A stretch of DNA of 64,000 bases, from positions 2,009,328 through 2,073,327 of the forward strand of contig BDSI01000002.1 of assembly GCA_003117195.1 (NCBI GenBank). The letters are read 5' to 3'. Positions 47,101 to 58,719 of the stretch are shown piece by piece. Positions within the stretch are counted from its first letter, which is position 1. Every line of letters starts with the position of its first letter. The position numbers and the translations under genes are program-made. Under the pieces are notes generated by a model that was not told the DNA's origin, searched no databases, and saw only the letters and a program-made list of their open reading frames with translations. The stretch comes from Eudorina sp. 2006-703-Eu-15 (Eukaryota > Chlorophyta > Chlorophyceae > Chlamydomonadales > Volvocaceae).

Positions 47101-47995
47101 GCGGCAGCTGCGGCGGCAGCTGCTGCTGCTGCGGCGAGGGCCGCCGTTCGCGCGGGCTTCCCTGGTCGGGTAGCGGCGGGCGCTCAGGCCGTTGCGTCTG
47201 CGCAACAGAGCCGGTCCCGGGTTTGTCACCATGTTGCATGTGGAGGTGAAGGTGGTGGTGCTGGGTATGGTGGTGGCGGTGGAGATGCGCGAGAGGGTCG
47301 TCCGGCCGCGCCCCAACGCCGCCACCGTTCCCTGTCGTGCCGCAACCCCAGCCGCCGTGCCCGTCGCTGCTCATGCCGCCGGCCGCCGCCGCCGCCGCCG
47401 CGGCGGCGGCGGCGGCGGCGCGGCCGTCAGCGACGCTGGCCATGTCCGGCAGCGCCAGCGACGCGTCGACGGCGACGTCCGCATCGTCGGCGCCGCCGCC
47501 AGGGTGGCAGATCTGGCGCGCTCGCGACCCATCTGCCGTACCCAATGTCTGGTACAGCAGCAGCGATGGCGGCGGCAATGGCGGCAGGACGCCGATGTTC
47601 GTGTTGTCGTACCGGTCGGCTGCCGTCATGTAGGCCGACGTCCCGACATCGTCGCTGAGGTAGCTGTCGGCGTCGGCATCGCCTCGTCGACACATTGGGG
47701 TATTGCCGTATTCGACATCGGCCGTGTTGGAAATCTCACCTAACGATGTCGGCAGCGGCGTCGCGGCGGCGGCTTGCCACTGCTGCTCCGCGCTGCGCCG
47801 GCGGCTGCCATGGCCATGGCCGTGCCCTTGGCTCACTTCCTCTCTGCCGCAGTCCGGGCTGCTGGGTGCGAATGCCATGGCTGCTGCGGCTGATTCCGTG
47901 GCTGTGGCCTGGCGATGGCAGGAAGGCGGCGCGGAGGGGGCCCGGCGCCGCTGCTGAGGTGCATCATGGCGGTGTTCGGGCGCGGATGTCAGCAT
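43801..47995 (-). CDS. Unrecognised low-complexity Gln/Ala-rich protein
   Basis: I do not recognise this gene. Two long open exons are proposed: 47995-46370 and 45948-43801 (1257 residues). They join in phase 0 if the intron uses a GC donor (CAG|GCAAGG) and the acceptor TATTCATCAG. The first exon has a His-rich stretch (HLHRHHHTQHHHLHLHMQHG), poly-Ala, Gly and Gln/Pro runs. The second has about eight LP(T/A/V/G)Q tetrapeptides, a poly-Gln tract of over 60 residues encoded by mixed CAG/CAA, a basic IRKRKRPERDLTKSGISGI segment that could be a nuclear signal, a second 10-Gln run, and the C-terminus PIGTRRKARV. Continuous frames of this length with GC-ending codons support a real gene. Composition resembles algal transcriptional regulators, which is only a guess. 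The two exons could instead be separate genes, and an upstream exon is possible. Confidence 0.55.
44866..45083. repeat. CAG/CAA trinucleotide tract inside coding sequence
   Basis: About 200 bp of CTG/TTG triplets on the plus strand encode the long poly-Gln run of the minus-strand gene at 43801-47995. Mixed codons and a few His or Val codons break the repeat, which should slow slippage. Confidence 0.9.
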
Positions 47996-49057
47996 GACTG
48001 CTGAATCACGCACCGCGGGGATGTCTTTTGACGTGATGCCGTGTGTGGACCAGAGCGTACGTTGGTACTCCCCTCCCCTCCGGATGTCCGCGGTAGGATT
48101 GCAATGGCAGGCGTAGGGTGATTGCGCGCCGCCAGGCGGCACAGGGCGTCGATTGATGGGCCGCGGTGGTGGTGGGGGCCGGCGGCTTTCCCTGAAGGCG
48201 ACCCACGGGTCGAAAAAAAGCCCGCGAAGAGTTGCGGGCCGAATCACAAACGTCAGCGGTGAGGCAGCGCGACGACAAAAGTTACATGCATTCCGGGCTG
48301 ATGAGGACGAGAAGTATCCGACCTAGATGCTCGGTACGGTCTCGTTGCTGCGGCTCCCGGAGTGGTCCTACAAATGAGAGCACCAGTCAACGCCGCCTTC
48401 GGTTGGGAATGATCGAAGCAAGGTTTGACGACTGTAAGATGTTGACCACGCCCTTGTTCCTCGGTATCATCTTGCCGTACACAATTCGAAAGGGTCGGAA
48501 CGACAAACGTGGCCGCACCGCACCGCACGTCCCCTGATGTGGAAAAGCGACCGACGCCGTTTGGTATAATTTTTTGTTGCATCAAAACATCACGCGGCCT
48601 GCCCTGCTAGAGTCGAGCCTCATCTCGGACGGGCTATCATGACGGAATGCTTGGGTTCTTAAAGGTTGTGCATCCTGCAGTCTTGTTGGGCCTTTTTGGG
48701 CTCTTGCTGTCTGGTCAAGGTCCTGGGATCGAGATTGTGCCGAATGGAACAGATGGATTTCTTGGGAACCATCAACGCGCCAAGCCAGCCGGCCATGATC
48801 ACAACATCAACTCAAAGCCCACCCTTGTAGGCCTTGTGTGCGCTAAATGTTGTGAACCGTTGCAGGCCTGCGGCAGTTTGGGGCGGATGCTCCACCATGA
48901 CAGGAAAAAAGGACGGCCGTCGGGATTTGCCATGACTCATTCGCACAGACATCTCGGACTCGTCACGCCCTTCGTCCAACCTCCAGTCCCCGCCCCCGCT
49001 GTCATGAACCTGGACGCAACCCACCACACCAGGCAACCCACCACAAGGTTTACCGCG
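47996..49057. other. Intergenic region between the Gln-rich gene and the TPR gene
   Basis: No gene supported. It should hold the promoter of the minus-strand Gln-rich gene (left) and the 3' UTR of the TPR/DUF4604 gene (right). A plus-strand ATG at 48647 opens a hydrophobic stretch (MLGFLKVVHPAVLLGLFGLL), but that frame runs antisense into the TPR gene and shows no family motif. Confidence 0.5.
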
Positions 49058-51912
49058 CTACTCCTCCCCTTCCTCCTCATCTGCCCCGAAAGACAGGATC
49101 TTCTTGTTCGCGTTGTTCCGCGGCTGGCTCCCCCCGCCGCCGCCTCTCCCCGCCTCCCTCGTGTCACCCCCTGCCCGCGCCGTCCCTGGAGCGCTGCCGC
49201 TGCCGCTGCGGCCGCCGCCGCCGCCAGCTCCCGCGGTCGTCGCCGCCCCTGCGGGCTTCCCGGCGCCTCCCGCCCCCGCGTCGCCGCCGCCGCCCGTCCG
49301 CATCTTCTTGAACGTGTGCTTGCCCTCCCGTATCTGTTGCAGCTCCATGAACTCCGCCTGCAGGTGTGAGCGCACGCCACGTACCACACGCCTCGTCAGC
49401 GATGGGCCTCTCTGTTGACCGACACCGTGCACTGCTGCACCCTACCCGGCCGGGTCCCCACCCGACCCGGGGGATCTCGGCTTGGCCAGCAGAGAGTGCC
49501 GGCGCCGTGAAGCCGGTCCCAACCCCACATCGGTCCAGTACCGAAACCGCGCCCGATTTCGGAGGCCGATGCATGACGGCTGGCGGATCCTTCGGGCCAT
49601 CATCAAGATAGTCGGCTTCACCTCGCAGGACCGCCCCCCGGACCGCCAAGAGAGACCCACATCAGTCCCGCCAGTCCCAATCGATGACAGACCCCACACC
49701 AATCATCCGACACACACACAGTATCCGGGTCCACACCTACACATCGGGCGGGTTCCTCACTAAAAACCAAACACAAACCCACACACAATCTCGCACATAC
49801 CCCACAGTATGACCGCACCTTCTCACATGCCTTCCGCAGCGCCTGGTCATCGGGCTCTATCCGCAGCGCCTTCTCGTACGCCTCCCGTGCGTCGCCGTAC
49901 AGCTTGAGCCCCATGCACGCCGCCCCCAGGCGCGCCCAGCCCTTGGCCCAGCCGGGTTTGAGCGTGACCACGCGCCGTGCGTCCACGGCCGCCTCGTCCC
50001 AGCGCTCCATTGCCGCATAGGCCGCGGACCGGTTGGAGAAGTACACCTCGCCGCTGTCATCAACGAACGGTTGGGAGTTGGGGAGTTTTCGTTGTTGGTT
50101 GAGACGGTTGGGCAGCCACAGTAGTAACGGGTTTGATGCGCCGCATTCGACACCCAATGACAGTCGGGGAATCGGAAGGCACCCCCACGAACTCCATTCT
50201 CCATGGTTTGCCCACCGGGTCCGTCCGTCCGTCCGTCCGTCCCCCGCGCCCGTTTACCGTACCGGTATTCGTGTTCCCTGCTGTACCTGGGGTCCAGTTC
50301 GATGCAGCGGCTGAAGCTCTTGACGGCCTCCTCGTACTTCTTACGACCGAACAGCGCGTTGCCCCGCTCCTTCTCCTCCGCCGCCTCCGCTTGCTTCAGC
50401 TGCAGGAGTGGCAGGGGCGAAGGGCACACAGCACACAGTTATCAGTCGAGGGGTGCCTCGGTGGTCTCCCCGATGGGCAAGGGTAGCTGCCCGTGGTCAG
50501 CTTCAGGCCTGGCGCGGACACACAGCTCACTGGCGCGGACACACAGCTCACTGGCGCGGACACACAGCTCACTGGCGCGGACACACAGCTCACTGGCGCG
50601 GACACACAGCTCACTGGCGCGGACACACAGCTCACTGGCGCGGACACACAGCTCACTGGCGCGGACACACAGCTCACTGGCGCGGACACACAGCTCACTG
50701 GCGCGGACACACAGCTCACTGGCGCGGACACACAGCTCACTGGCGCGGACACACAGCTCACTGGCGCGGACACACAGCTCACTGGCGCGGACACACAGCT
50801 CACTGGCGCGGACACACAGCTCACTGGCGCGGACGCACAGCTCACTGGCGCGGACAGTCGCAGGGAAGGACAACGGGGGAGGAATCGGCCGCCCAGGTCG
50901 GGTCCCGCAGACAGGCACGCGGCCGGTGCCTCGCGCACGGGGTTCCAGCCGCCCACAGAGCCACGTGACGCACTGGCGGAGGCAGCTGAGCAAGGCGCGC
51001 CCATGCAAGGCCCCACCCCACGCCACCCCACCCCACCCCACCCCACGCCACCCCACCCCACCTCACCCCACCTCACCCCACTCCACCCCACCCACGTGTC
51101 ATGGGCCGAACCCGGGGCAGGTCGGTCGGCGTGGTGCAAGCACCGGTACTGTGTTCTGCTTTATGACTGCCGCTGCACTTCTGGAACTGCAACCCATGAC
51201 CCATGGGTCTGCACGCACACCGCAGATGCGACCTGGCGCGGCCGTACCTTGCTCGCCAGCGTGCCCTCGAACTCCCGAGCGAGCTCCGGGTTGTCCGCCA
51301 TGGCGCGTTTCAGGGCCTCCTGCGAGGTGGTTTCGGGGCGGCGACGCCGATCAGTTGGATGTCTCATGCAGGGCGGGACAAGCCAAAGAGGCTGACGGGC
51401 TGTGAGATCCGCACGTCGCGCCGGGTTGCGTTATGGCAGCGCTTGGGAGGGTGCGGCGCCTGGCGCTGTCCCCAAGTGATGGAAGGGGCGAGCGGGACGG
51501 GCGCGCAGCAGACTGCATCGTCCGGAGGCATGCGCGGGCGGCCGGGAGGTGAGTTGGGTTGGGAGGGGCCTGGGGGGCTCACCACTTCGATGTTCTCCTC
51601 CGCCTCTTGCTCCTCGTCGTCCTCATCCTCCTCGCCGGCCTTGCCGCCGAGCTTCCCCTCGCCACCCACAACCACGGGCGCGTCCTCGTCCGCCGCGGTC
51701 TTGCCCATCAGGTGCGTGTACTTCTGCAGGAACTTCGGCACCTGGCGCTGGAACGTGAAGTCGACGCCCTTTTTGGAGCCGCCGGCGGAGCCGCCCCCCG
51801 TCTGGCCCCTGCCGCTGCTGAAGCCGGAGAAGTGCTGCTTGTCCTGCGAGACGCCCATCTCGCCGAACTGGTCCTCTCGGGGCTCACCGCCGCCACCCCG
51901 CCGCTTGCCCAT
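49058..51912 (-). CDS. TPR co-chaperone-like protein with DUF4604/KIAA1143-type N-terminus
   Basis: 349 residues in five exons: 51912-51583, 51319-51248, 50399-50287, 50053-49819 and 49357-49058, all in frame with canonical splice sites. Residues 1 to about 25 are basic and Gly-rich (MGKRRGGGG). VDFTFQRQVPKFLQKYTHLM (about 50-69) resembles the start of the DUF4604/KIAA1143 family. An acidic linker follows (EEDEDDEEQEAEE). Three TPR motifs (about 139-241) resemble HOP/STI1 TPR1 and keep all five carboxylate-clamp residues: K and N in KERGNALF, N in YFSNRSAAY, K and R in AKGWARLG. This predicts binding to the EEVD end of HSP70 or HSP90. The Gly/Ala-rich tail ends NANKKILSFGADEEEGEE, like the LLSF-acidic end of KIAA1143. 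So the TPR block appears inserted between the two conserved ends of a DUF4604 protein. The start ATG heads the conserved basic segment. A 21-bp minisatellite fills intron 2. Confidence 0.9.
50511..50863. repeat. 21-bp minisatellite, about 17 copies
   Basis: The unit GCGCGGACACACAGCTCACTG repeats with almost no variation in the intron between exons 51319-51248 and 50399-50287 of the TPR gene. Since 21 is divisible by 3, it leaves long spurious open frames on both strands. The near identity implies recent expansion. Confidence 0.95.
51010..51095. repeat. CCCCA pentanucleotide-type repeat
   Basis: About 85 bp of CCCCA and CCACGCCA variants on the plus strand within the same intron as the 21-bp minisatellite. 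Confidence 0.85.
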
Positions 51913-52529
51913 CCTGGAGTTTGAGTTGGAATCACTCAAACGTGACGGCGCATTTCTGTGCGGTACCTACGTGTTCCCGCTTAGTGCAAGTGCCGCATGA
52001 CTAACCGAAACGCAATTGCTAACACAGCAAGTCAAGTCTTTTAAGAGGTCACTTCCAGTGAGCAACCAAGATAGGCTGAGTGGACCTTCCACTAACCGCA
52101 CCGTCAATATTTCCGCAGCATAGGTAGCGCAAAGATATAAGCGTCAAGAAAATGTGTTTCCTTCTTGTATGGAATCAGCCTTTACTTGCCAACGCCTACG
52201 GTGCATTTGATCGAAGGTTGAAATTTGACTTGTTGTACAAACAAGCCTTTCAATACAAACAAAATATCGCCATTGTGATTGTTTTATTTCACATATCGGA
52301 TGCCCAGTTGCTACCAAGGGAAAGGGGTGCACCAATGAGGACCAATCGACCAAACCCTGCACCGCAGGGCTGGCCACCTCGCCTATCTGACAGTCTCGTC
52401 TGACACATGTAAAAAACGTTACTGCTCTTTTTATTGAAAGAGTAGGCCGGCGGGTAGGAAGGCCGAGCACGTACAGGGCTACGTCAACATGCGCGGGGGC
52501 CCGGCTGCGTCCATAGTGAAAGCTTGTTC
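51913..52529. promoter_or_regulatory. Divergent promoter region, TPR gene and coiled-coil/WD40 gene
   Basis: 617 bp separate two start codons facing away from each other. The stretch is AT-rich compared with its flanks and includes an AAGATATAAGC TATA-like string near 52131. 5' UTRs and any 5' introns are unknown, so no transcription start is proposed. Confidence 0.5.
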
Positions 52530-55500
52530 ATGAGGTTTTTCGGAGCCAGGGGTAAGGGAAAGGAGAAGAATGGCGGTACTTCGCAGGGTGGCGATGAGGT
52601 CCCCGGGGCACAGGCAGTAGCGCAGGACAGCGCCGCAACGCCGGGGCCGGATGATGAGGTGGCGCAAGCCACCGAAGCAGCAGCAGCGCCGGTGGACTCA
52701 GCGGACAACCAGGCCCTCAGCGACGCTGCTGGCGGCGAACTTCCCGGAGAGGAGGTTAGGCCAACTGTCGCGGAGACGACACAACCTACCAGCGGTGGCG
52801 GCGGCATCTCCAGCGGCACGGATGGTGCCGGTGGCACGCAGGCGATGCAGGACGCGCCCCAGAAGCCGCTGCGGGCGGGCAGCGCTGACGCTCCCTCGGA
52901 CCAGTGGGTCGCGCCGGGCCCCGTGGCCTCCATCCCAGCCGACCTCCTGTCGGGGGATGTCTCCCAACGGAGCCGGCCAGCCGCCTCCGACGGCGGCGCG
53001 ACGGCCACCACCGGCGGCAGCGGCACCGCCCTCGGCGGCGGCGACAGCGCCGACGACAACGACGAAGACGACTACGAGGCGGGCAGCACCGGGACGGGCT
53101 GGACGGAGGACAGCGGGGCAGGTGCAGCCCGGCCGCTCAAACCCGCCACGCAGCGCACGGTGGACAAGCTGCACATCGCCAAGATCAAGGTACGGCACCG
53201 TTCGGCACTGCCACTCCTCCGTCTGGTTAACTGCGCTTAGGCCAGGTCCCCTCCGTTCTGCCCGTTTCCGTGCACGCCAGCGGGGGCCGGGCCCCTCGAG
53301 GCGTAGCAAGTCAGACCAAACCCAGTCCGACGCGCAGCACGTCCCAACAAACCCAACCCCACGCGCAGCACCTCGCAATCCACGCAACTCACTCAACGCA
53401 CCCATTCCTTTGCAGGAGCTGGGTCGGCATAACTTGGAGCTGGAGCTGCAGCGTCAGGAGCTGGAGCAGAGTGCCCAGCAGCTCGTGCTCAAAGAGGGTG
53501 GGCAGCGGGCGGGCGGGTCGGGTCCCAGAGCCCCCGGCTGGGAGGGGGGGGAGATGTCAAGAGGCGCGGGACAGGTCCCCCTGCCTGTGCGGGACCTAGC
53601 CTGGGCGGGAAAGCCCGTTGCGTGAACCAGCTGTCACCGATGACCCGCGGGGTCCGCTGTAACCTCCTCGATACTAATGAACCAGAAGGGGAAGGCGAGT
53701 GCCGGGGTGTGTCAGTTAGGCGCCGTGTGGCGACCGTCTGGGCAGGGAGCGAGGCAGGGATCGACCAGGCCAAGGCGCCGCGGCGGCGAAGCTGCGGCCC
53801 CCCTCCCCCGCCACAGCTCGCCGCGGCGGTCCACGACGGCCCGCCGGCATGCCTAGCGCCGTCGGCGGGCGGCCGCACCCTGCGGCTCATCTCACGACGG
53901 TCCGCCGGTCGGCCGGCCCACTGACCCGGCTCCAGGGGGGCATAGGAAATTGGTAGACATATTCGAACTGCGCGCCAGGGGGCAGCACCGCCCCGCCGCA
54001 TGCCGCCCCACGCTCCGGCTGGGCTGCATGCGGCGGGCTGGTAGCACCCCCCCCATGCGGGTTTTCTTCCGGCGCATCTCACTCCGGTAGCCCCCCGTGG
54101 TGGGTGGGTCCGCACTCCGCAGAGCTGAAGCGGCGAGCCCAGCGGGTGTCTCGGCAGGCGGCACTGAAGCAGGACGAGCGGCTGGGCGACCTGCCAACCA
54201 AGCAGGTGAGGCCGCGGGCCCCCCCCCGCGCCCGGTGTGTCGGCGCGGTTTCTTATTGACCCCCACACCGCTGTAGATCGATGGCCCATTGGCACTGTAC
54301 CGTATTCCGATCGGACATCTGCTCTGGCAGCAGCGCAGCTTCACTATACGGTATCTACTTATGTACTCATTTCCCATACGACACCCTCCTCGGCCCCCCG
54401 ATCCTGCTGAGGTCCTTGGGGTTCAGATGAGCACCCGGGGCGAGCTAGCCCGCGAACTGGTGGCGGCGGCGTGGCCGCGCGGCTGGAAGGGCAGGGCTTA
54501 GCAGCGCGCGTGGCGGGGGGAGATGCAGTGGCTTGGCTTGGGCTGGGCTGGGCTGGGCTGGGCTGGCTTGGGTTCACGTGTGCTCGGGATGGCTTGGCTT
54601 GGTGTGGCGTGCTGCGGTTAGCTTCCTTCAGCGAGGCTGTGTGGGGCGGCCGGTGGGTGTGAGGGCGCCGCGAGGAGCTGCTCGTGATGGAGGGACACCG
54701 CTACCCACCCACGAGGTGCCGTACACCGTACCACGGAGGAATCGTACACTGGGAGTGCAGCTCAAGAACCAGGACACCCAAAACCACCTCTCTCCTGCCC
54801 GCATGGACGCACTCGAGCTACCCACAGGGGGGGCCTGGGGGGCATGAAGAAGCGCTCGGCGGCGTGCGCGGTGGGGGAGAGAGGCCCAGAGAATAGCGCT
54901 CTGGTGTGCAGTTGCGACGCCTCGGAGCTGCCCGTACACTTCCCGTGCATCGTACAATATTGTCGTACGATGAGAGTTTACATTGCTGTGGTTCCTGCTA
55001 CAGGTCTTGACGGAGCTGGCGCCGCCGCTGCCCAAGCTGCCCACCCGCCCCGGCGGCGCGGCAGGCGGCGGCGGCGGCGGTGGCGTTAGTCTGGACGCCT
55101 TCGTGGCGGCGCGGCGTGCCTTACAGTCCGTACGAGCCTCATCCCCCGATCCCGGCGCCGGGGAGGGCCGCCCGAGCGAGGATCCGGCGGTGGAGCCGGG
55201 GGCGTCCAAAGCCGCGGAGCTGCTCCGGGCGTTAAGGTACGGCAGGTGGTTGGGACGACAGACACCGGCCCCCATCGCCCCCGACGGGAGAACGGCCCAA
55301 CTGCCAACATATGCCATAAGAGATGCTTGATTTGACTGCGTTAACCTTCAAACTTCAAACAACCTATTTAAACGTTTCGCAATCTATTTTATTGTCAATG
55401 TTTATTTGTTTACATGATCAAAGAGAGGGTCAAGGAGGGTCGGATAGGGCCCTTGCGCGGGCACGGACTGCGGCAACTTGTGCGTTACGGCGCGCGGACC

Positions 55501-58500
55501 AAACGATCTGGGTTTGATGATTTTGCTAGCCGCCCGAGCCCCACCGCCTCGCCGCCCGAGCCGCCACCTCCCCCTCCTTCACCGGACCTTTGCTCTGGCA
55601 GCGGCGAATTTTGAATATGTCTACCACTTTCCTACATCCCCCTCCTCCACAGAACCCGATGGGACCCCGAGGACGCGGGTCAGGCAGCCGCAGCCGGAGC
55701 CGGCGGTGATGCGCCGCGAGGGGAGGAGGACGACGGCGCTGCCGGGGCGGGGGCCGGAGCCGGCGCCGGAGCCGCCGGGCTGACCCAGGGGTCGAAACTT
55801 CCGGCGGTGGCCGTCAATGTCAGGCTGGATGACCTGGTTTCGGCGCTGCGGTCGGACCTGCCGGGCCAGGAGCTGGCCCTGCAGGCGCTCAGGAAGCATG
55901 TGAGGCGGTTGGGGTTGGTTGGGGTTAAAAAGAAACAGCCCAGACACAGACTGGGTTGGGTTGGGGTTTAGGAAGTTGGTAGACAGGCTTATCCATTGCG
56001 CTGAGGCGGGTGGGTGGGGTGCGAGTGGGGTGCGGTGGGATGTGGGATGTGGGAAATTGGTGGTTGACGGACTAAAGCTGCGCTGCGGGAGGGCCGCCGC
56101 TGTATCCAGGATGCCACTGCGGGTCCTCCGCTCACAGCCATCGGGGGGGGGGAAGGGGCAGCGCCTCGGCAGGCAGCGCTTCGGGTCAGGTCTGGTGACC
56201 CCTGGTGGCCACTGGAGACGTGGGGTCACACCCGGGTGACCAACATGGGCAACGTGCATTCATTCATTCATCATTCATTCATTCATTCATTCATTCAACT
56301 CGCTGTAACGTTCATTCATTCATTCATTCTTTCATGGGCAACGTGCAACGCCGTGCAACTATGTGTTGTACGGGTTCCCGCGTGGCCGTCGATTTTGGGA
56401 CGGTACGGTAAGGCCTCCAGGCGGCTCCATTCATCCATCACGGCCTGTTGTCATCATCCGCAGCAGCGGCATCGTCATTCGCTGCATCATTAGCAGCAGC
56501 AACGTCATCTGCAGCAGGAGCAGCAGGAGCGGAATGCCACATGGCAGCCGTCATCGTCGATGGCAGCCGTCCGCGTGGACAGCAACCCCTGTTATCTCGT
56601 CAATGCCATTATGCCCCTCCCCCTCCCGCTCCCCTCCCGGCTCGCAGCGCAACGTCTCCTCCGTCCGCCTCAACTGGGCCCGCCGGCTGGGCTGGGCGCC
56701 CGGGGAGGAGCCGGACGGCGACGGCGACGGCGGCGGCGACGTCAGCCCAGGCGCAGCCGCGCAGGGCGACCGCGTCCCACAGCGCCGGAGGGTGCTGCTG
56801 CTGGACACCCGGTCCCGGGAGCTGCGGTCGATGGCGCTGGAGATCGTGAGTGGGGGAACCCACAGGGCGGGGAACGACATCGACAGTACCACGTATGGGG
56901 CACCCAACCAACTCAACCACCCAACAAACTCACCCAACTCACCGATCGCTGTCCCCGCGCCTCCTCCCGCTGTTTCCTTTCCCGGTGTGTGTGCGGTGCG
57001 GTGCGGCTCGCAGGTGGACGAGCTGTTGGATGTGATGGTGCAGCGCCTGGCCCAGCGGCCCTCCCGGGAGCAGGTGGCGGCGGAGGTGGCGGCGTGGCGC
57101 GCGGCCCAGCCGGGGGCCCTGGCGTCGCTGGCTCGCCACCTGGCGGAGGGGCTCACGCACGAGGTGGTGGACGAGCTGATCGCCGAGGTGCGCTGTGCTG
57201 CCTGCCTGCCTGCCTGCCTGCCTGCCCGTCTGCCTGCCTGAGGAGGGAGGGAGAGAGCCAGACCCCGCGTTGTTGTGACCGCAGCAAGCGGCAGAGTGTA
57301 GACCCGGGTGACCCGGATCCATCCCGGGCCTGAGTATGTGTCTGGTGGGCTGTTTTCGTTGTTGCCTCTGCCTGATTGTGTCTGGTGGGCTGTTCTCCTT
57401 GTAACCACCGGCCGGGTGCAGCCGCGACGTCGCCCATACAGCACGGGGCGTGGTTGCGCCTATTTGGGTTCGTGCGAACTCCCGGCTCCGGCCCTCCGGC
57501 GCCTTCGGACATCGGAAAGCGGCCGTACGGAACGACCTAAAGGGTGGTGGGGTGCCGCGCCGTTGGCTCCAATCGCGCATCCCACCGCCGTCTTGCTTGC
57601 CCCGCCTGACCACATTCGGTACCCCCCGCCCACCCACCCACCCCGCGGTGTCCCTCTGTCCTCCCCGTGCGAACCGGACCTCGCCATCCTATCGGTGGGC
57701 TGCCCGGTGCCTGAACACACACACACACATACACAACCGACATCCCACACGGACCGCACACGGACCACACACGGACCACACACGTGCGGGCGCGCAACGC
57801 GAAGGCGCACGACGAGATCTGCCACCTCAAGAAGGTGCGGTGGGGCGGGGCGGCGCGTGCCGGTTGGGGTGAACGAGCCGCGCGCACGCGGGGGAGGGTG
57901 CCACCCAGCCCCGCCGTGGCCGGTGTACCGTATGGGCCCGGTGCGGCATCCGGTCCCTGTCCCCCGTGTTCTTCACGGTGGCCACGGCGGCCACGGTGAC
58001 CCGCGCCCGGGGGCCGCTGGGGCGCCTAGCGCCGCCTCCCCCCGCTGAGGGGCTCGGCCGCTGCGTCCTCATGGCCGTTGGGGTCCCATCGGGCAGCAGC
58101 GGGCAGCTCCCCTGGCGGCCCGGAGCTCCGCGATACCGCGAGGAAGATGGAAGAAGCTGTGTGGGTGATTCGCGCCCGCGTGTGTACGGCAGCGCCAACT
58201 CGCGGGCTCCCACTTCGCTGCCTGCTCCGAACATGTCCCCTATCTGCCCCACCCCATCTTCCCACTCCCTCGGAACCCCTCCTCCTCTTCCTCCTCTTCC
58301 TCCTCTTCCTCCTCTTCCTCCTCTTCTTCCTCCTCCTCCTCCTCCTCCTCCTCCGCCACCTCTATCTCCCTCTTCTTCCTCCTCCTCCTCCTCTGCCGCC
58401 TCCTCGTCCTCCACCTCCTCCTCCTCCACCTCCTCCCCCTCTTCCAGGTTGCGGACTCCTTCGCGTTCGACCTGCTGGTGGAGGGAGTCGCCTTCAGTCA

Positions 58501-58682
58501 GCGCAAGTACAACTTCACGGGGCCCGGGGACAGCGTGCGGGCGCGGCTGCGGGACGCTGCCATGGAGCAGGACGTGAGTGCCTTGGGTACGAGTGCTGTA
58601 CGACTGCTGTACAGCTGCTGTACGGCACGCGCGCAGGCACGGATCAAGCGCACGCCATTTCGCATTTTAATTTCCATCTGGC

Positions 58683-58719
<37 letters not shown>

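Noticed and set aside
48647..49369. Plus-strand ORF starting with a signal-peptide-like segment
   Set aside because: The frame continues antisense through the last exon of the TPR gene and has no recognisable domain.
50203..51405. 400-codon plus-strand frame with SLARTHS heptapeptides
   Set aside because: Produced by the 21-bp intronic minisatellite, which is open in several frames on both strands.
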